DNA of 64,000 bases from positions 20,546 through 84,545 of the forward strand of contig JBGSKY010000257.1 in assembly GCA_041740995.1 (NCBI GenBank). Reading direction: 5' to 3'. This document shows, piece by piece, positions 54,282-63,736 of this stretch. Origin of the DNA: JBGSKY01 sp041740995. Its GTDB lineage: Bacteria; Planctomycetota; Planctomycetia; Pirellulales; Pirellulaceae. A program made the position numbers and the translations under genes. Numbering within the stretch: the stretch's first letter is position 1; every line of letters starts with the position of its first letter. Under the pieces are notes generated by a model. The model was not told where the DNA came from. It searched no databases and worked only from the letters and a program-made list of their open reading frames with translations.

Positions 54282-57200
54282 ATGAGCGGGAAATGCCAAC
54301 GTTTTAGGATGGAATCTGTGCAAGCTCTTGTTTCAACGCTCCGGCCTCTTTTTGTATTGTCGCTTTGCTTAACTATCGGCGCGCTAGGTCGGTACGCTCA
54401 TGCACTCGCAGCTGACGGTATGCGGACCACACAGGGCTTGCAATGCACGATCGCTGCTGACGATTCGCTGGTTCATGATTGCTTTGCGATGACCACTGAT
54501 CCACTGGGCCGACCTGTTGTCTCAGGCCCTGGCTACGTCCGAACGTTGATCGATGATCAAGGTGACGGCATTTACGATCGAGGCGTTCTGTGGACCACCG
54601 TCAACCAAGGCGCTCAGGGATTATGGCGCGAGTCAGACGTGTTGTATTACGTCGCAGATCAAGGGCTTTGGAAATCGGTCGACCGAAACAACGATCTGAA
54701 GGCCGATGGACGCCCTGAATTAGTTTTCAAACTGCCCACTGGTGGCGAACACGATGCGCACGCTATTCGCCGTGGTCCCGATGGATTTTGGTATCTGACG
54801 GCGGGCAATTTTTCAAATCCCCAAATGATGCCGTTGCTCAACGACAAGGACTCGCCGATCCTGCGTCCTAAAGCCGGAACTCTGTGGCGAATCAGTCCCG
54901 ACTTTAAGACACGTTCGGTTTGGTCGCACGGATTGAGAAACATCTACGATTTTGACTTCTTGCCTAATGGCGAACTGGTCAGCTACGACAGCGATGAAGA
55001 GCGCGAGATGACGCTGCCGACCTACCGACCGACGCGCGTCCAAGTGCTTAGCCCAGGCAGCGATGCGGGCTGGGTCAGTACGGCGTGGATCGAAAGCGAC
55101 GTCCACCTGACAATGCCGCTGAATCTGGCCAGTCTAGGACGCGGCTCGCCAACCGGGGTTTGCGTTTACCAGCATGACCAGTTGGGCGAACGATTCAAAG
55201 ATGCGGTTATCGTTTTAGACTGGACGTTCGGTCGCGTCATCGCTGTCTTTCCAAAGTTGAGCGTGAAAGAATCGAACGATTCGACCAAATCGCAAGTGCC
55301 TGCCAATGGACTTTGTCCGTGGGAAGTCATTCTGGAACCCAGTGGTACCGAAGGATTCGCGCCGACCGACGTTTGCGTCACACCCGAAGGCGACCTTTTG
55401 GTCTGCACCGGCGGACGCGGGACTCGCGGGACGATTTACCGAATCTCTGGCAACTCGGAAAGCAAAGTTGCCGCCGATAAAAAATCGACCACTCCATCTC
55501 GCTTGGTCGCCGAATCGACGAAACGCCAAACCGATGAGAAGCAATCGACAGAGTCAGCCGCCGTTCCGCTGGGCCGAAACAACACGCCCGCCGAGCCACG
55601 CATTGCAGCCCGCTCCAACACGATGACCACAAGCGGTTTGTCCGATGTGAAGTTCGCCTTTAAAGGCCAGAATCTTGACTCCAATTCGTTGCCAGCCAAC
55701 CGGGCAAGCACGCTGGCGAGCATTCTCTCAGCCCCCTGCCCTTGGGAGTCTTGGTCGACAAACGAGTGGTTAAAACAAATCAATGAGCAGTCGCTGGCGG
55801 ACGTTGCGGCGGTGCTGGCCGGCGAATTGACCGTCGCCCAAACCGCTAGCAAAAATGCTGCTGGAACATTGCGAGTGCGGGCGGCTCAGGTGTTGGTTTT
55901 CACTCAAACGCCATTGCCAGCGGCGATGTTGATCAAGGTCGCTTCCGAAGATTCGGAGCTTGCCCGTTCGGCCGCTTGGTATGCCCTTGGTCGTGGGCAA
56001 ATCCTTGCCAGTGCGACCGAATTAAAGCAAATTGTCGAGCTTCAAAAGCAAACGCGAGCTACGCCAACGGCATCGCTGGTAAACGACTGGAACGCGGTGA
56101 TTGAATATGCTGACATGCGATCCCAATGGGAAGCAATCGGTTTGCGAAAGTGGGCCTGCATCGGTAACGACCGCGAATGGCAAAGCGAACGAACGAACCA
56201 GCAATCCAAACGATCACTGCAGCAGATTGAATCGTGGGCATACGCCAGGCAATCGCAAAGCACAACTTCTGCGACAAATCAAATCGACGTCGATTTGGCC
56301 AATGCGATCTATGGATGGGTCTCGTCGAGCAATCGCGGCGCGGCTCGATTAGATGCGGCAGCCTTCGATCGATTGGCAAACAGTATTCGAAGCGGGCGAT
56401 TTAAAACCGATGCATCCGAAATTTTGACAGCCCTTTGTTTTGCTCAATCTTCATTGGTCGATCCCCGGCAAATTTTTGAGAACGACCGAAATCCGGAGTC
56501 GTCAACCATTTTGGATGGCTATCGCAGCAAGTTGTCCGCGAGCTTTTCGCCAGCTCTCCGCACGGGCTGGTCGTCGTACTGTCTGAATATGGCCGATCTG
56601 GCAATGGACAACGGCTGGACAGCGGTCGAAATGGAAGCGGTCCGCACGGTCGCGTTTTTTCGCCCCGACAGCAGCGCCGTACTCGATCGATTGCTCGAAA
56701 GAATTGACGAGACATCGCACCCGACGGCCGACATCAATGTGCTCTGCGTCATCGCCGCCAGCGATTTTAAAAGGTCTGACGAACAATCCAAGTTAATCGC
56801 GGTGGCCTATCATCAGGTCGGCGAAAAGGTCAAATCCAGATCGCTTCCGACTGACAATCGTTGGTCCGTTCGCCAACAACAGTTGCTCGAAGCGCTGACA
56901 GTCGGCGATTCGCGGTTCCTGTCGAATTTGATCGCAGTCCTCGCCACGCAATCAACGACCAATATCGATTGGGTCCAGTGGCTGCCGTTGACCGAGCAGC
57001 GACAGGCGGCGACCGCCATTACCCAGCGTTTGATGTCGGTCAAAAGTGAACAATGGACGGTGGATCAGTTAAAAAATGCCGGCCGATTTGCAATCGCACC
57101 CGCTTTGGCCGCCGAGCTGCGCAAGTTCGCGATCGACAACCTCGACAGTCCACTCAAAACGAAAAGCGAAATTGCTAGCGCCGAAACGTCGGTCAACAAT

Positions 57201-58025
57201 CAACAGCTTGCTGCGGCGATTGTCGAGCTGCTTTCCAAAACGCCAACGACGGCCGATTACGATGTGTTCTTACAATCTTCGGCTATGCCCGATCGTCTGT
57301 TGCGGGTTCAAGGTTGGAATGGACTGCGAAAATTACCGATCGATAACGCCGCGTTAGAAATCCAAGCGATCGCGCTATTGAGTGCAGCCAACAACCAATC
57401 ACCGCTTGACGGTTTTGACCTCAATCAAGCTGCTGCAAGGCTAAAGAACATCGCTGTTCGACTGCAAATTGCGAGCGTTCCAACGGCCCGAGACGCGTGG
57501 CCGGCGTGGCAATCATTCTTCAGCAACCACATCTCGCTTGATTCAGTTCGGGCACAATGGGCCGACTTGAATTTGCCGCCAGCAGACTGGATCGATTTAG
57601 TCGCAACAGCACAAAAACTTAGTGGTGATCCTAATCGCGGCGGGTCGCTGTTCCAGCGAGGCCAATGCGGCAACTGCCATAACAGCGCGCAAGCGATTGG
57701 CCCAAGCTTAACAGGCGTCACGCGACGTTTTTCCTACGAAGACTTGTTCCGCGCGATTTACGAGCCTGACCGCGATATATCCGATCGATTTCGAGCAACC
57801 AAGGTGCTCACCAGCGATGGCAAAGTGATCGTCGGGATGGTCACTTTTGATGGGAACGACGCGTTGACGCTGAAGCTAGCTGACGGTTCGACCGTTCAAA
57901 TCGCAACCGACGAAATCGAAGAGCGGGTTGAATCTTCGAAATCGCTAATGCCAGAAAAGTTGCTGCAAGGTTTGACAGCCGAGCAGCTTTCCGATCTTTA
58001 TGCGCATCTGAAAGATTTGCAGTAA
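54282..58025 (+). CDS. PVC-type haem protein: beta-propeller dehydrogenase-like domain, HEAT-like repeats and C-terminal cytochrome c
   Basis: This is a 1247-residue secreted protein. The start at 54282 gives a basic n-region (MSGKCQRFRMES) before a signal segment (PLFVLSLCLTIGALGRYAHA); the ATG at 54309 is an alternative. The N-terminal about 380 residues look like a planctomycete membrane-bound-dehydrogenase propeller (GGEHDAHAIRRGPDGFWYLT, SHGLRNIYDFDFLPNGELVS, AGWVSTAW). The middle is helical and HEAT-like. The C-terminus is a haem module with CGNCH (about residue 1128), SLTGVTRRFSYEDLFRAIYE and a VLTSDGKVIVGMV strand. Family members are thought to oxidise sugars or alcohols, passing electrons to the haem. 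The substrate is unknown. Confidence 0.87.
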   Translation: MSGKCQRFRMESVQALVSTLRPLFVLSLCLTIGALGRYAHALAADGMRTTQGLQCTIAADDSLVHDCFAMTTDPLGRPVVSGPGYVRTLIDDQGDGIYDRGVLWTTVNQGAQGLWRESDVLYYVADQGLWKSVDRNNDLKADGRPELVFKLPTGGEHDAHAIRRGPDGFWYLTAGNFSNPQMMPLLNDKDSPILRPKAGTLWRISPDFKTRSVWSHGLRNIYDFDFLPNGELVSYDSDEEREMTLPTYRPTRVQVLSPGSDAGWVSTAWIESDVHLTMPLNLASLGRGSPTGVCVYQHDQLGERFKDAVIVLDWTFGRVIAVFPKLSVKESNDSTKSQVPANGLCPWEVILEPSGTEGFAPTDVCVTPEGDLLVCTGGRGTRGTIYRISGNSESKVAADKKSTTPSRLVAESTKRQTDEKQSTESAAVPLGRNNTPAEPRIAARSNTMTTSGLSDVKFAFKGQNLDSNSLPANRASTLASILSAPCPWESWSTNEWLKQINEQSLADVAAVLAGELTVAQTASKNAAGTLRVRAAQVLVFTQTPLPAAMLIKVASEDSELARSAAWYALGRGQILASATELKQIVELQKQTRATPTASLVNDWNAVIEYADMRSQWEAIGLRKWACIGNDREWQSERTNQQSKRSLQQIESWAYARQSQSTTSATNQIDVDLANAIYGWVSSSNRGAARLDAAAFDRLANSIRSGRFKTDASEILTALCFAQSSLVDPRQIFENDRNPESSTILDGYRSKLSASFSPALRTGWSSYCLNMADLAMDNGWTAVEMEAVRTVAFFRPDSSAVLDRLLERIDETSHPTADINVLCVIAASDFKRSDEQSKLIAVAYHQVGEKVKSRSLPTDNRWSVRQQQLLEALTVGDSRFLSNLIAVLATQSTTNIDWVQWLPLTEQRQAATAITQRLMSVKSEQWTVDQLKNAGRFAIAPALAAELRKFAIDNLDSPLKTKSEIASAETSVNNQQLAAAIVELLSKTPTTADYDVFLQSSAMPDRLLRVQGWNGLRKLPIDNAALEIQAIALLSAANNQSPLDGFDLNQAAARLKNIAVRLQIASVPTARDAWPAWQSFFSNHISLDSVRAQWADLNLPPADWIDLVATAQKLSGDPNRGGSLFQRGQCGNCHNSAQAIGPSLTGVTRRFSYEDLFRAIYEPDRDISDRFRATKVLTSDGKVIVGMVTFDGNDALTLKLADGSTVQIATDEIEERVESSKSLMPEKLLQGLTAEQLSDLYAHLKDLQ

Positions 58026-58112
58026 CGTGGCCTTATCGAATTTTTTGTAGCTAAAGCTCTTTGAAAGTTTCCGCTTTTCCGGCAAACCCGAGATGCCAAA
58101 CTCAAGGCCTTT

Positions 58113-58805
58113 CTAATCAACGCGACGACGTCGAACTCGCATCAGGCCTACAGATGTGATCGCTCCGACCAGCAAGAGAGAAGCTGGCTCAGGTACCGGA
58201 GAGACACCGATGCCAGGCGAACCAACTTCACCGCCAACTGCCGAGGTAAATGCAGAGTTCACGCCGACGACACTCAAGGTTGAGATAAGCCCGGTTGCAC
58301 CGCTGGTATTGTCAAAACTTGTACCCAATGTTCCTGCACCAAACGAAACAAAGGTTTGCAGGTCACCAGCGACATTGTAGATATTGACCGCGTCACCGCC
58401 GGAACTTAAACCGATGCCCGATCCTGAATAGGTTCCAATTGCAAAGTCTAACGGAACGCTTGCGCCGAACCAAGCAGCTTTAAATGCATCCGCTGACGTC
58501 GAGTCACCTTCGATAAAAACCACTGCTTGACCCGGATTGATCTCCGTCACTCCAAGCAATTCAAGTGACGCACCAAACGACGCCGAGCTATCATCGACTC
58601 GCCAGCCAGATATGTTTACAGCGGTCGCTCCCGTATTTGTCAGCTCAAACCAATCTTCAGCGTAAGCCGCACTAGAGCTTCCAGTGGAATGAACTTCTGA
58701 AATAATGATTGCCCCGCTTGTCGCTTGGGACAACCCAAAACCGAAGAACATTGCGAAAGTCGCGACGCGAAACTGGGAAAACAAATTTTTTACTCGCCAA
58801 GCCAT
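58113..58805 (-). CDS. PEP-CTERM lamin-tail domain protein
   Basis: This is a 230-residue exported protein. The signal is VATFAMFFGFGLSQATSGA. The mature part starts IIISEVHSTGS with AYAEDWFELTNTGATAVNIS, then WRVDDSS and PGQAVVFIEGD, the lamin-tail-like beta-sandwich. It ends in VPEPASLLLVGAITSVGLMR followed by RRRR, a PEP-CTERM sorting signal. Such proteins are processed by exosortase/archaeosortase-type systems and often belong to an extracellular matrix. No exosortase gene is present in the window. The gene is alone, converging with the haem protein. Confidence 0.9.
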   Translation of the reverse strand: MAWRVKNLFSQFRVATFAMFFGFGLSQATSGAIIISEVHSTGSSSAAYAEDWFELTNTGATAVNISGWRVDDSSASFGASLELLGVTEINPGQAVVFIEGDSTSADAFKAAWFGASVPLDFAIGTYSGSGIGLSSGGDAVNIYNVAGDLQTFVSFGAGTLGTSFDNTSGATGLISTLSVVGVNSAFTSAVGGEVGSPGIGVSPVPEPASLLLVGAITSVGLMRVRRRRVD

Positions 58806-59147
58806 TGCACTTTGCCTTTTAAAACTAGTTATCGGACAACAAAGCGCCGATCATAGTTTGCTTGGCCGCGACGTTTTCACCACTTCCGGTTAATTTCATA
58901 TTAAGTTCGTCGAAGACGTCAGGACCTCAAAAACCGGACTTAGAACGGACAAAGAAATTGTCCGGATGGCATCTTTATACTTGGCCGTTTGATTGCGGAT
59001 CGGAACCGCCATAGCGAGTCCGCTTCAAAACAACCCAACCGCCTTGCCCGTCGACGAGACATTTACTAGCTCGCCGAAAACTTTTACTTCGGAGAAACGA
59101 ACCACGCTCGGGCAGGACTCGCGTCTTGCAAAAATCCCTCAACCCGC
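58806..59147. other. 342-base intergenic region with small hairpin
   Basis: No gene was seen. A perfect stem CGGACAA-AGAAA-TTGTCCG lies at 58946-58964, downstream of the DUF3299 gene and upstream of the PEP-CTERM gene. It could belong to either, as a terminator lacking a T-run or as an upstream regulatory structure. Confidence 0.4.
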
Positions 59148-59714
59148 TCAACGCACTTCGGTAGCGGTCAGCTTGAAGATGGCGTAATGCGGTCCATCGG
59201 GATAGCGATACTTTTCGGTATCGATCTCAAACTTGCCTGTGACCGTGACGATCCGCGTGCTGAAGTCAGCTGTCTTGCCTGGTTCCATTTCTACGATGAC
59301 GCAATCGTAAATCGCAGCTCCCGGTCCAAAACAGCACTCTTTGTTGTCGCGAACCAGCACAAATTGCTTGATACCAGACTGCTGAAAAACGGAGTTTGGC
59401 AGGATGAATCCGCGAATTCGAACCGTTTGCTTGTGCAAAGACTTGATGTCGTCGGTCAACATCGCGTCTTTGAATTCGCCGTCCTTCTGAATGTCAAAGG
59501 CGAGATCGTCAAAAGTGATCTCCCCCTTAGCGCGAACCGACTTTCGCTTTTCTGGCTCGACGGTTTTGGGCGTTTCTGGCGTCAACGCGTCTGCGGCAAC
59601 CGGCGTTTGCTTGCCATCGGTCGCAACCGTCATTAACGGTTCGGCACCATGGCTGCTAGAAATATTGCTGAAAAGCAGTCCAGCCGCCAAAGTCCATCGC
59701 CATCGTTTGATCAT
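59148..59714 (-). CDS. DUF3299 domain secreted protein
   Basis: This is a 188-residue protein from the ATG at 59714 (MIKRWRWTLAAGLLFSNISS, cleavage near SHGAE); the frame extends to 59981 inside the dsbD-like gene without coding character. It has an acidic/Thr/Pro linker, then the DUF3299 core: ITFDDLAFDI, LHKQTVRIRGFILPNSVFQQ, KQFVLVRDNKECCFGP, YDCVIVEMEPGKT and RIVTVTGKFEIDTE. A Cys pair in ECCFGP and a third Cys in YDCVI could bind metal or form disulfides. It follows the DsbD-like gene by 58 bases on the same strand, suggesting that its thiols are substrates of that system. Function unknown. Confidence 0.82.
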   Translation of the reverse strand: MIKRWRWTLAAGLLFSNISSSHGAEPLMTVATDGKQTPVAADALTPETPKTVEPEKRKSVRAKGEITFDDLAFDIQKDGEFKDAMLTDDIKSLHKQTVRIRGFILPNSVFQQSGIKQFVLVRDNKECCFGPGAAIYDCVIVEMEPGKTADFSTRIVTVTGKFEIDTEKYRYPDGPHYAIFKLTATEVR

Positions 59715-59772
59715 TCGTTGCACTCTTAAAGTGCCTCCAATCAGCTTCGACGCGTTGTCGAATCGGAAGGAA

Positions 59773-62457
59773 TTATTGATCGACGCTTTCCTCGACCAGC
59801 GATGTTTGCTTGTCACTGACCGACCGCGTCGTTTTTGCGGGCAGCCTTTTCGTCGCGTCCAGCGAAGTCGTGAAGTCCACAAGAGACATTTTAGTATCGT
59901 GGGGATCACTGGCGGAAGCAACCTTAATTTCTGCCGCTGCGTCTTTAATCGCATTAACCACTGTTTGCTTGAGCAAGACATCGGTTAGCACGATCGGTGC
60001 CGCGTCTGCAGAAGGTGGATAGATTGCCAGAACTGGGATCGAGTTGCTGTTTAGCTGTTGCAACTTGTCAGCAATTGTTTTGTTTCGATCCGACCAATCG
60101 GCAATCATCGGAACCACATTGTGAGCCTTGATGGCGGCCGCAACGTCTTCGGTTTCGATCGCTTGAATCAGATTCAACTGACATGTCGAGCACCAGGAAG
60201 CGGTGAAATCGATCATGACTGGCTGACCGGCGGCGACCAGCTCACGCAGCTCGGTTTCGTTGTACGGTCGCCAGTCGATCAAATGCTCTCGCGGACCAAG
60301 ATAGCGAAATGAGACCCAGCCAGCGAGCAAGCAGATCGCTAGGGCGACGCCCCAAGATTGAATCTTGGTGACGCTCTCGGCGTAGACCGGCACTCGGCCG
60401 ATCATCCAACAAGCAAAACCAACCATGACAAGCAAAGAAAGAACTGCAATCCGATAATCGTTTTCAATTGTCGTCATAAACCAAACGACGGATAACAATA
60501 ACGGAAACGCCAACACCTGTTTTAACGTTTCCATCCAAGCACCCGGCTTGGGTAGGAATCGCAACGTCTGCGGATATGCGGCGACCAAAAGGTATGGCAT
60601 GGCCATACCTAAGCCCACGCCCACATACATCAAGACGATAACCCAAGGCGGCTGAGTCAGCGAAAGTGCGAACACCGCACCGAGAAATGGCCCGCTGCAT
60701 GGCGTTGCAACGATGGTTGTGATGATGCCTTTGCTGAACGCGCCGAACGGTCCTTCCTTGCGTGCCAAATCCGCACTTTGACTGCTGGTCGCAAAACCGG
60801 GAATTGGGATCTCCCAAACACCCAGAAAACTGAGCGCCATCGCAAAGAGCAAAATAATAATGCCAACGCGAAGCTCAAAAACCTGGAACTGCTGGCCCCA
60901 TCCCAACGTCACCCCGTAAGCAGATCGGATCGCAATGGTGACGATCGCCAACACTAAAAACACGCTGACTAGACCGGCCGAATACCAAAGATTCAGCATT
61001 GAACTGCGACGCCGATCGCCCGCCGATTCACCGACGAAACTCATGACCTTCAACCCGATTACGGGCAGCACGCAGGGCATGAAATTCAAGATCAATCCGC
61101 CCAGCATCGCCAACGAAAAATAGGAGAGCAACGGCAATACGGCCATCGTCGCTTGGGATGTTTGAACCGATTTTTCATCAACCCAGTCACCGAGGCTACC
61201 AGCTTGTTCGGCCACGTCGTAATCAACGGCGGCGATCGAAAAATTAACCGGTTTCGCAACGCCAGCGGTCACTTCGCTAGATACGTTAAGCTCTCCGGAA
61301 AATCGGAAGGCCATCGGCTGATCACACTCTTCTTCTTGGCAGGTTTGGTAACCGACGACACCCGAAATTGGATAGATGCCATCGACTTTTTCCAGCGGCA
61401 CATGAATCGGAATCGACCAGGTAGCATCCCCCTGATGATAGCTTGTCGAGAGTGTTCCCTTAAGCAATTCAAGGGTAACAATGGACGAATTGGTTTCCGG
61501 CGAACCGGCCAGCAAGCTACCCTTTTGGGTTAATGCAATGAGCGTTTTTTGCGTCAGCTCACCGGCGTTTCGTTCAAGCGGATAGAGGTGATAACCCTGA
61601 TCCGGTTTGCCCGTGATGCTCAACATTGCAGATTGACCCGGCTTAATCGTTGCCGGCTCGATGCTAACCACCCATTGCGCATGAGCGGCCGAATCGCGAA
61701 AGCTTCCGCTGGCGGGTGCTTGACCAGCGTAGAAACCTTGGAAGCTCGCTTTGACGGTCGCACCGATAATTGGAATGCAGGCTCCTTTTTTGCAAACCTG
61801 CCCATCAATTTTTAGTTCAAATGTTTTGGAACCATTGGTAATCTGTTCATTGAAAGTCACTGGCGCAGTCCAAACGACTCCATCATAAAACTTCTCAACC
61901 CGGACGCCTTCGAAGCCAGCCATATCAAAAGTCAGCTCAGGATCGCGATCAGGCAAAAACGGACCGGTGACCGAGATATCATCGGAAACAGCCGAAACAA
62001 AAGTTGCTGTCGGACCGCCTTTGGGTTGCGTTGTGGACGAGATGTAATAGCCATCTTCGACTACCGCTGAAACGTGAATTCGGCCCCTCAACCCAGATTG
62101 CTCGGCCTCGTATTTGGCCGTGAACTGATACGGATTGGACAAGCCACCGATACCGCTCAGACTCCGAGGAAGTTTTGGGAGCGATGGTGACGATCTTTCG
62201 CTCACCGACTTACCAGCACCGCTGACTTCGCTTTCTTCGGCAGCCAGACTTTTTGAAAGGCTCTTGCCTTGTGCAAAAACCTCGGAATGTGATCCCGCAC
62301 TTAAAAAGACGGCCAAAAAAGCCATGATCAGCCGAAAAGCAATTCGGTCGCTAGGTCGGAAACCGCGGGTCGACTTCAACGACCAAATAGGGCGAGAAAC
62401 CACAGTGCTCCGGATAGCGGCAGCGTATCGAAGTGTCATGATGTTTATGTTTTCCAT
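59773..62457 (-). CDS. DsbD-like thiol-disulfide transporter with C-terminal thioredoxin domain
   Basis: This is an 894-residue membrane protein that would carry reducing power to the periplasm. After a signal region (RLIMAFLAVFLSAGSHSEVF) come two DsbD-alpha-like immunoglobulin domains (about 105-260 and 265-400: GRIHVSAVVEDGYYISSTTQ; SIEPATIKPGQSAMLSITGK). A DsbD-beta/CcdA-like eight-helix block follows, with Cys pairs in NFMPCVLPVIGLKVMSFVGE and VATPCSGPFLGAVFALSL. The C-terminal thioredoxin domain has MIDFTASWCSTCQLNLIQAI (CSTC). A charged tail ends the protein. The first start at 62457 may be leaderless; the ATG at 62439 is an alternative. It is upstream of the DUF3299 gene. Confidence 0.9.
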   Translation of the reverse strand: MENINIMTLRYAAAIRSTVVSRPIWSLKSTRGFRPSDRIAFRLIMAFLAVFLSAGSHSEVFAQGKSLSKSLAAEESEVSGAGKSVSERSSPSLPKLPRSLSGIGGLSNPYQFTAKYEAEQSGLRGRIHVSAVVEDGYYISSTTQPKGGPTATFVSAVSDDISVTGPFLPDRDPELTFDMAGFEGVRVEKFYDGVVWTAPVTFNEQITNGSKTFELKIDGQVCKKGACIPIIGATVKASFQGFYAGQAPASGSFRDSAAHAQWVVSIEPATIKPGQSAMLSITGKPDQGYHLYPLERNAGELTQKTLIALTQKGSLLAGSPETNSSIVTLELLKGTLSTSYHQGDATWSIPIHVPLEKVDGIYPISGVVGYQTCQEEECDQPMAFRFSGELNVSSEVTAGVAKPVNFSIAAVDYDVAEQAGSLGDWVDEKSVQTSQATMAVLPLLSYFSLAMLGGLILNFMPCVLPVIGLKVMSFVGESAGDRRRSSMLNLWYSAGLVSVFLVLAIVTIAIRSAYGVTLGWGQQFQVFELRVGIIILLFAMALSFLGVWEIPIPGFATSSQSADLARKEGPFGAFSKGIITTIVATPCSGPFLGAVFALSLTQPPWVIVLMYVGVGLGMAMPYLLVAAYPQTLRFLPKPGAWMETLKQVLAFPLLLSVVWFMTTIENDYRIAVLSLLVMVGFACWMIGRVPVYAESVTKIQSWGVALAICLLAGWVSFRYLGPREHLIDWRPYNETELRELVAAGQPVMIDFTASWCSTCQLNLIQAIETEDVAAAIKAHNVVPMIADWSDRNKTIADKLQQLNSNSIPVLAIYPPSADAAPIVLTDVLLKQTVVNAIKDAAAEIKVASASDPHDTKMSLVDFTTSLDATKRLPAKTTRSVSDKQTSLVEESVDQ

Positions 62458-62463
62458 ACCAGA

Positions 62464-62469
62464 ATTATA
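62464..62469 (-). promoter_or_regulatory. possible -10 box (TATAAT) for the DsbD-like gene
   Basis: A perfect TATAAT on the minus strand ends 6 bases before the ATG at 62457, so transcription could begin at or very near that start codon. No good -35 element lies at standard spacing. This may be a chance match. Confidence 0.3.
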
Positions 62470-62633
62470 GGCATTCAGGCGAGTTTTTGCGTCAGCTACC
62501 TTACATTGTCGAGCAGAGCGTCCGAATTCTTACTGTAGAACAACCTTAATTCTGCGGTCAATCGGATTGCAGAATCGCTTGCTAACGACAATGCTTAGCG
62601 TGCAAAACTCGAATTTTCGCCAATTTTTACCCA

Positions 62634-62705
62634 AGAGCCTGTCCGAAAAGGGGTCTGCCCCTCTCCGTTCCTCCAAAGGGTCAAACCCCTTTTCGCATAG
62701 GTTCT
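62634..62705. repeat. large imperfect palindrome (about 30-base arms)
   Basis: The two arms begin AGAGCCTGTCCGAAAAGGGG and, read from the other end, AGAACCTATGCGAAAAGGGG. They continue with TCTGCCCCT versus TTTGACCCT, and a loop of about 13 bases separates them. Arms match at most positions, including an unbroken run CGAAAAGGGGT. It lies in the 400-base gap between the DsbD-like gene (divergent) and the methyltransferase gene. It resembles a REP or MITE-like element; nothing else was seen in this gap. Confidence 0.65.
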
Positions 62706-62857
62706 AAGCTTTCGTTGAACGGAGAGGCTCATTTGCTAGCTTCGTCGCACCAGACCAAGTTGTCGTGAGCACCAAGAATTTTTTAGCGTTTTCGACGCGG
62801 TTCAATGATCCATCACCAACTATTCAACTACTTTTTCCGCACGGAGACTACTGTTTC

Positions 62858-63658
62858 ATGGATGTAATCGAGGGCAGCATTTACGACTTCCCAGTCTATT
62901 ACGATTTAGTCTTCGGTTCGGATTGGTCAGCGGAGTTTCATTTTCTTCAGGCCGCGTTTGAGCGCCATGTGGCCGGCGGCGTCAAATCGACCACCAAACG
63001 ACCATTTCGCGTCCTCGAGCCGGCTTGTGGAACCGGCCGATTGCTCTTTCGAATGGCGAAATTTGGATACCACGCTGCTGGCATGGACTTAAACACCGCC
63101 GCGATCGAATTTTGTAACAAGCGACTTCGTCGCAACAAGTTTCCGGAAAACGCGTGGGTCGCGGACATGTGCGACTTCCAAGTCGACAAACCTTACGATG
63201 CCGCTTTCAACACTATCAACTCCTTTCGACATCTGAGCAGCGAGAAACTCGCCGAAGCGCATTTGAATTCGATGGCTGCCGCAGTTCGTTCCGGTGGGAT
63301 CTACGCCTTGGGATTGCATTTGACGCCACGCAAAGGCGAACAAACTGACGAAGAAAGCTGGTCTGCCCGACGAGGCCACTTGGTTGTCAACACATTAATG
63401 TGGCCACGTGACAAAGATCGAAAAAAACGCGTCGAACGTTTCAACATGCGATTCGATGTTCATCAACCCTCGGGCAGCAAGCGTATCGAGGATTGTTTGG
63501 TCTTGCGATCGTACACTGCGACTCAGTTTGATCGGCTTATAAGCGCGTGTCCCGATTGGTCGATCGAAGCAATTTATGATTTTCGGTACAGCATCGATGA
63601 CCCAATAGAAATTGACGATTACACCGAAGACGTCGTTTACATTCTCAAACGCCGATAG
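62858..63658 (+). CDS. class I SAM-dependent methyltransferase
   Basis: This is a 266-residue cytosolic enzyme. The ATG at 62858 (MDVIEGSIYDFPVYYDLVFG) has GGAG 12 bases before it; the frame extends to 62765 through a GTG without good features. SAM-binding motif I is VLEPACGTGRLLFRMAKFG, with GMDLN as the acidic end of strand 2, then WVADMCDF and FNTINSFRHLSSEKLAEAHL, a typical small-molecule or protein methyltransferase core. The C-terminal beta-strands (RFNMRFDVHQPSGSKRIEDC, YTATQFDRLISACPDWSIEA) resemble methyltransferase-11/25-type proteins. The substrate is unknown. It is the first gene after the large palindrome. Confidence 0.87.
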   Translation: MDVIEGSIYDFPVYYDLVFGSDWSAEFHFLQAAFERHVAGGVKSTTKRPFRVLEPACGTGRLLFRMAKFGYHAAGMDLNTAAIEFCNKRLRRNKFPENAWVADMCDFQVDKPYDAAFNTINSFRHLSSEKLAEAHLNSMAAAVRSGGIYALGLHLTPRKGEQTDEESWSARRGHLVVNTLMWPRDKDRKKRVERFNMRFDVHQPSGSKRIEDCLVLRSYTATQFDRLISACPDWSIEAIYDFRYSIDDPIEIDDYTEDVVYILKRR

Positions 63659-63736
63659 CTGGCCAGAAAGCATCGACAAGTTGCAGCTGGTTCGATCGAT
63701 CCTCCTTAACTCGCTTGAAAGAATTCGCCAATCGTT

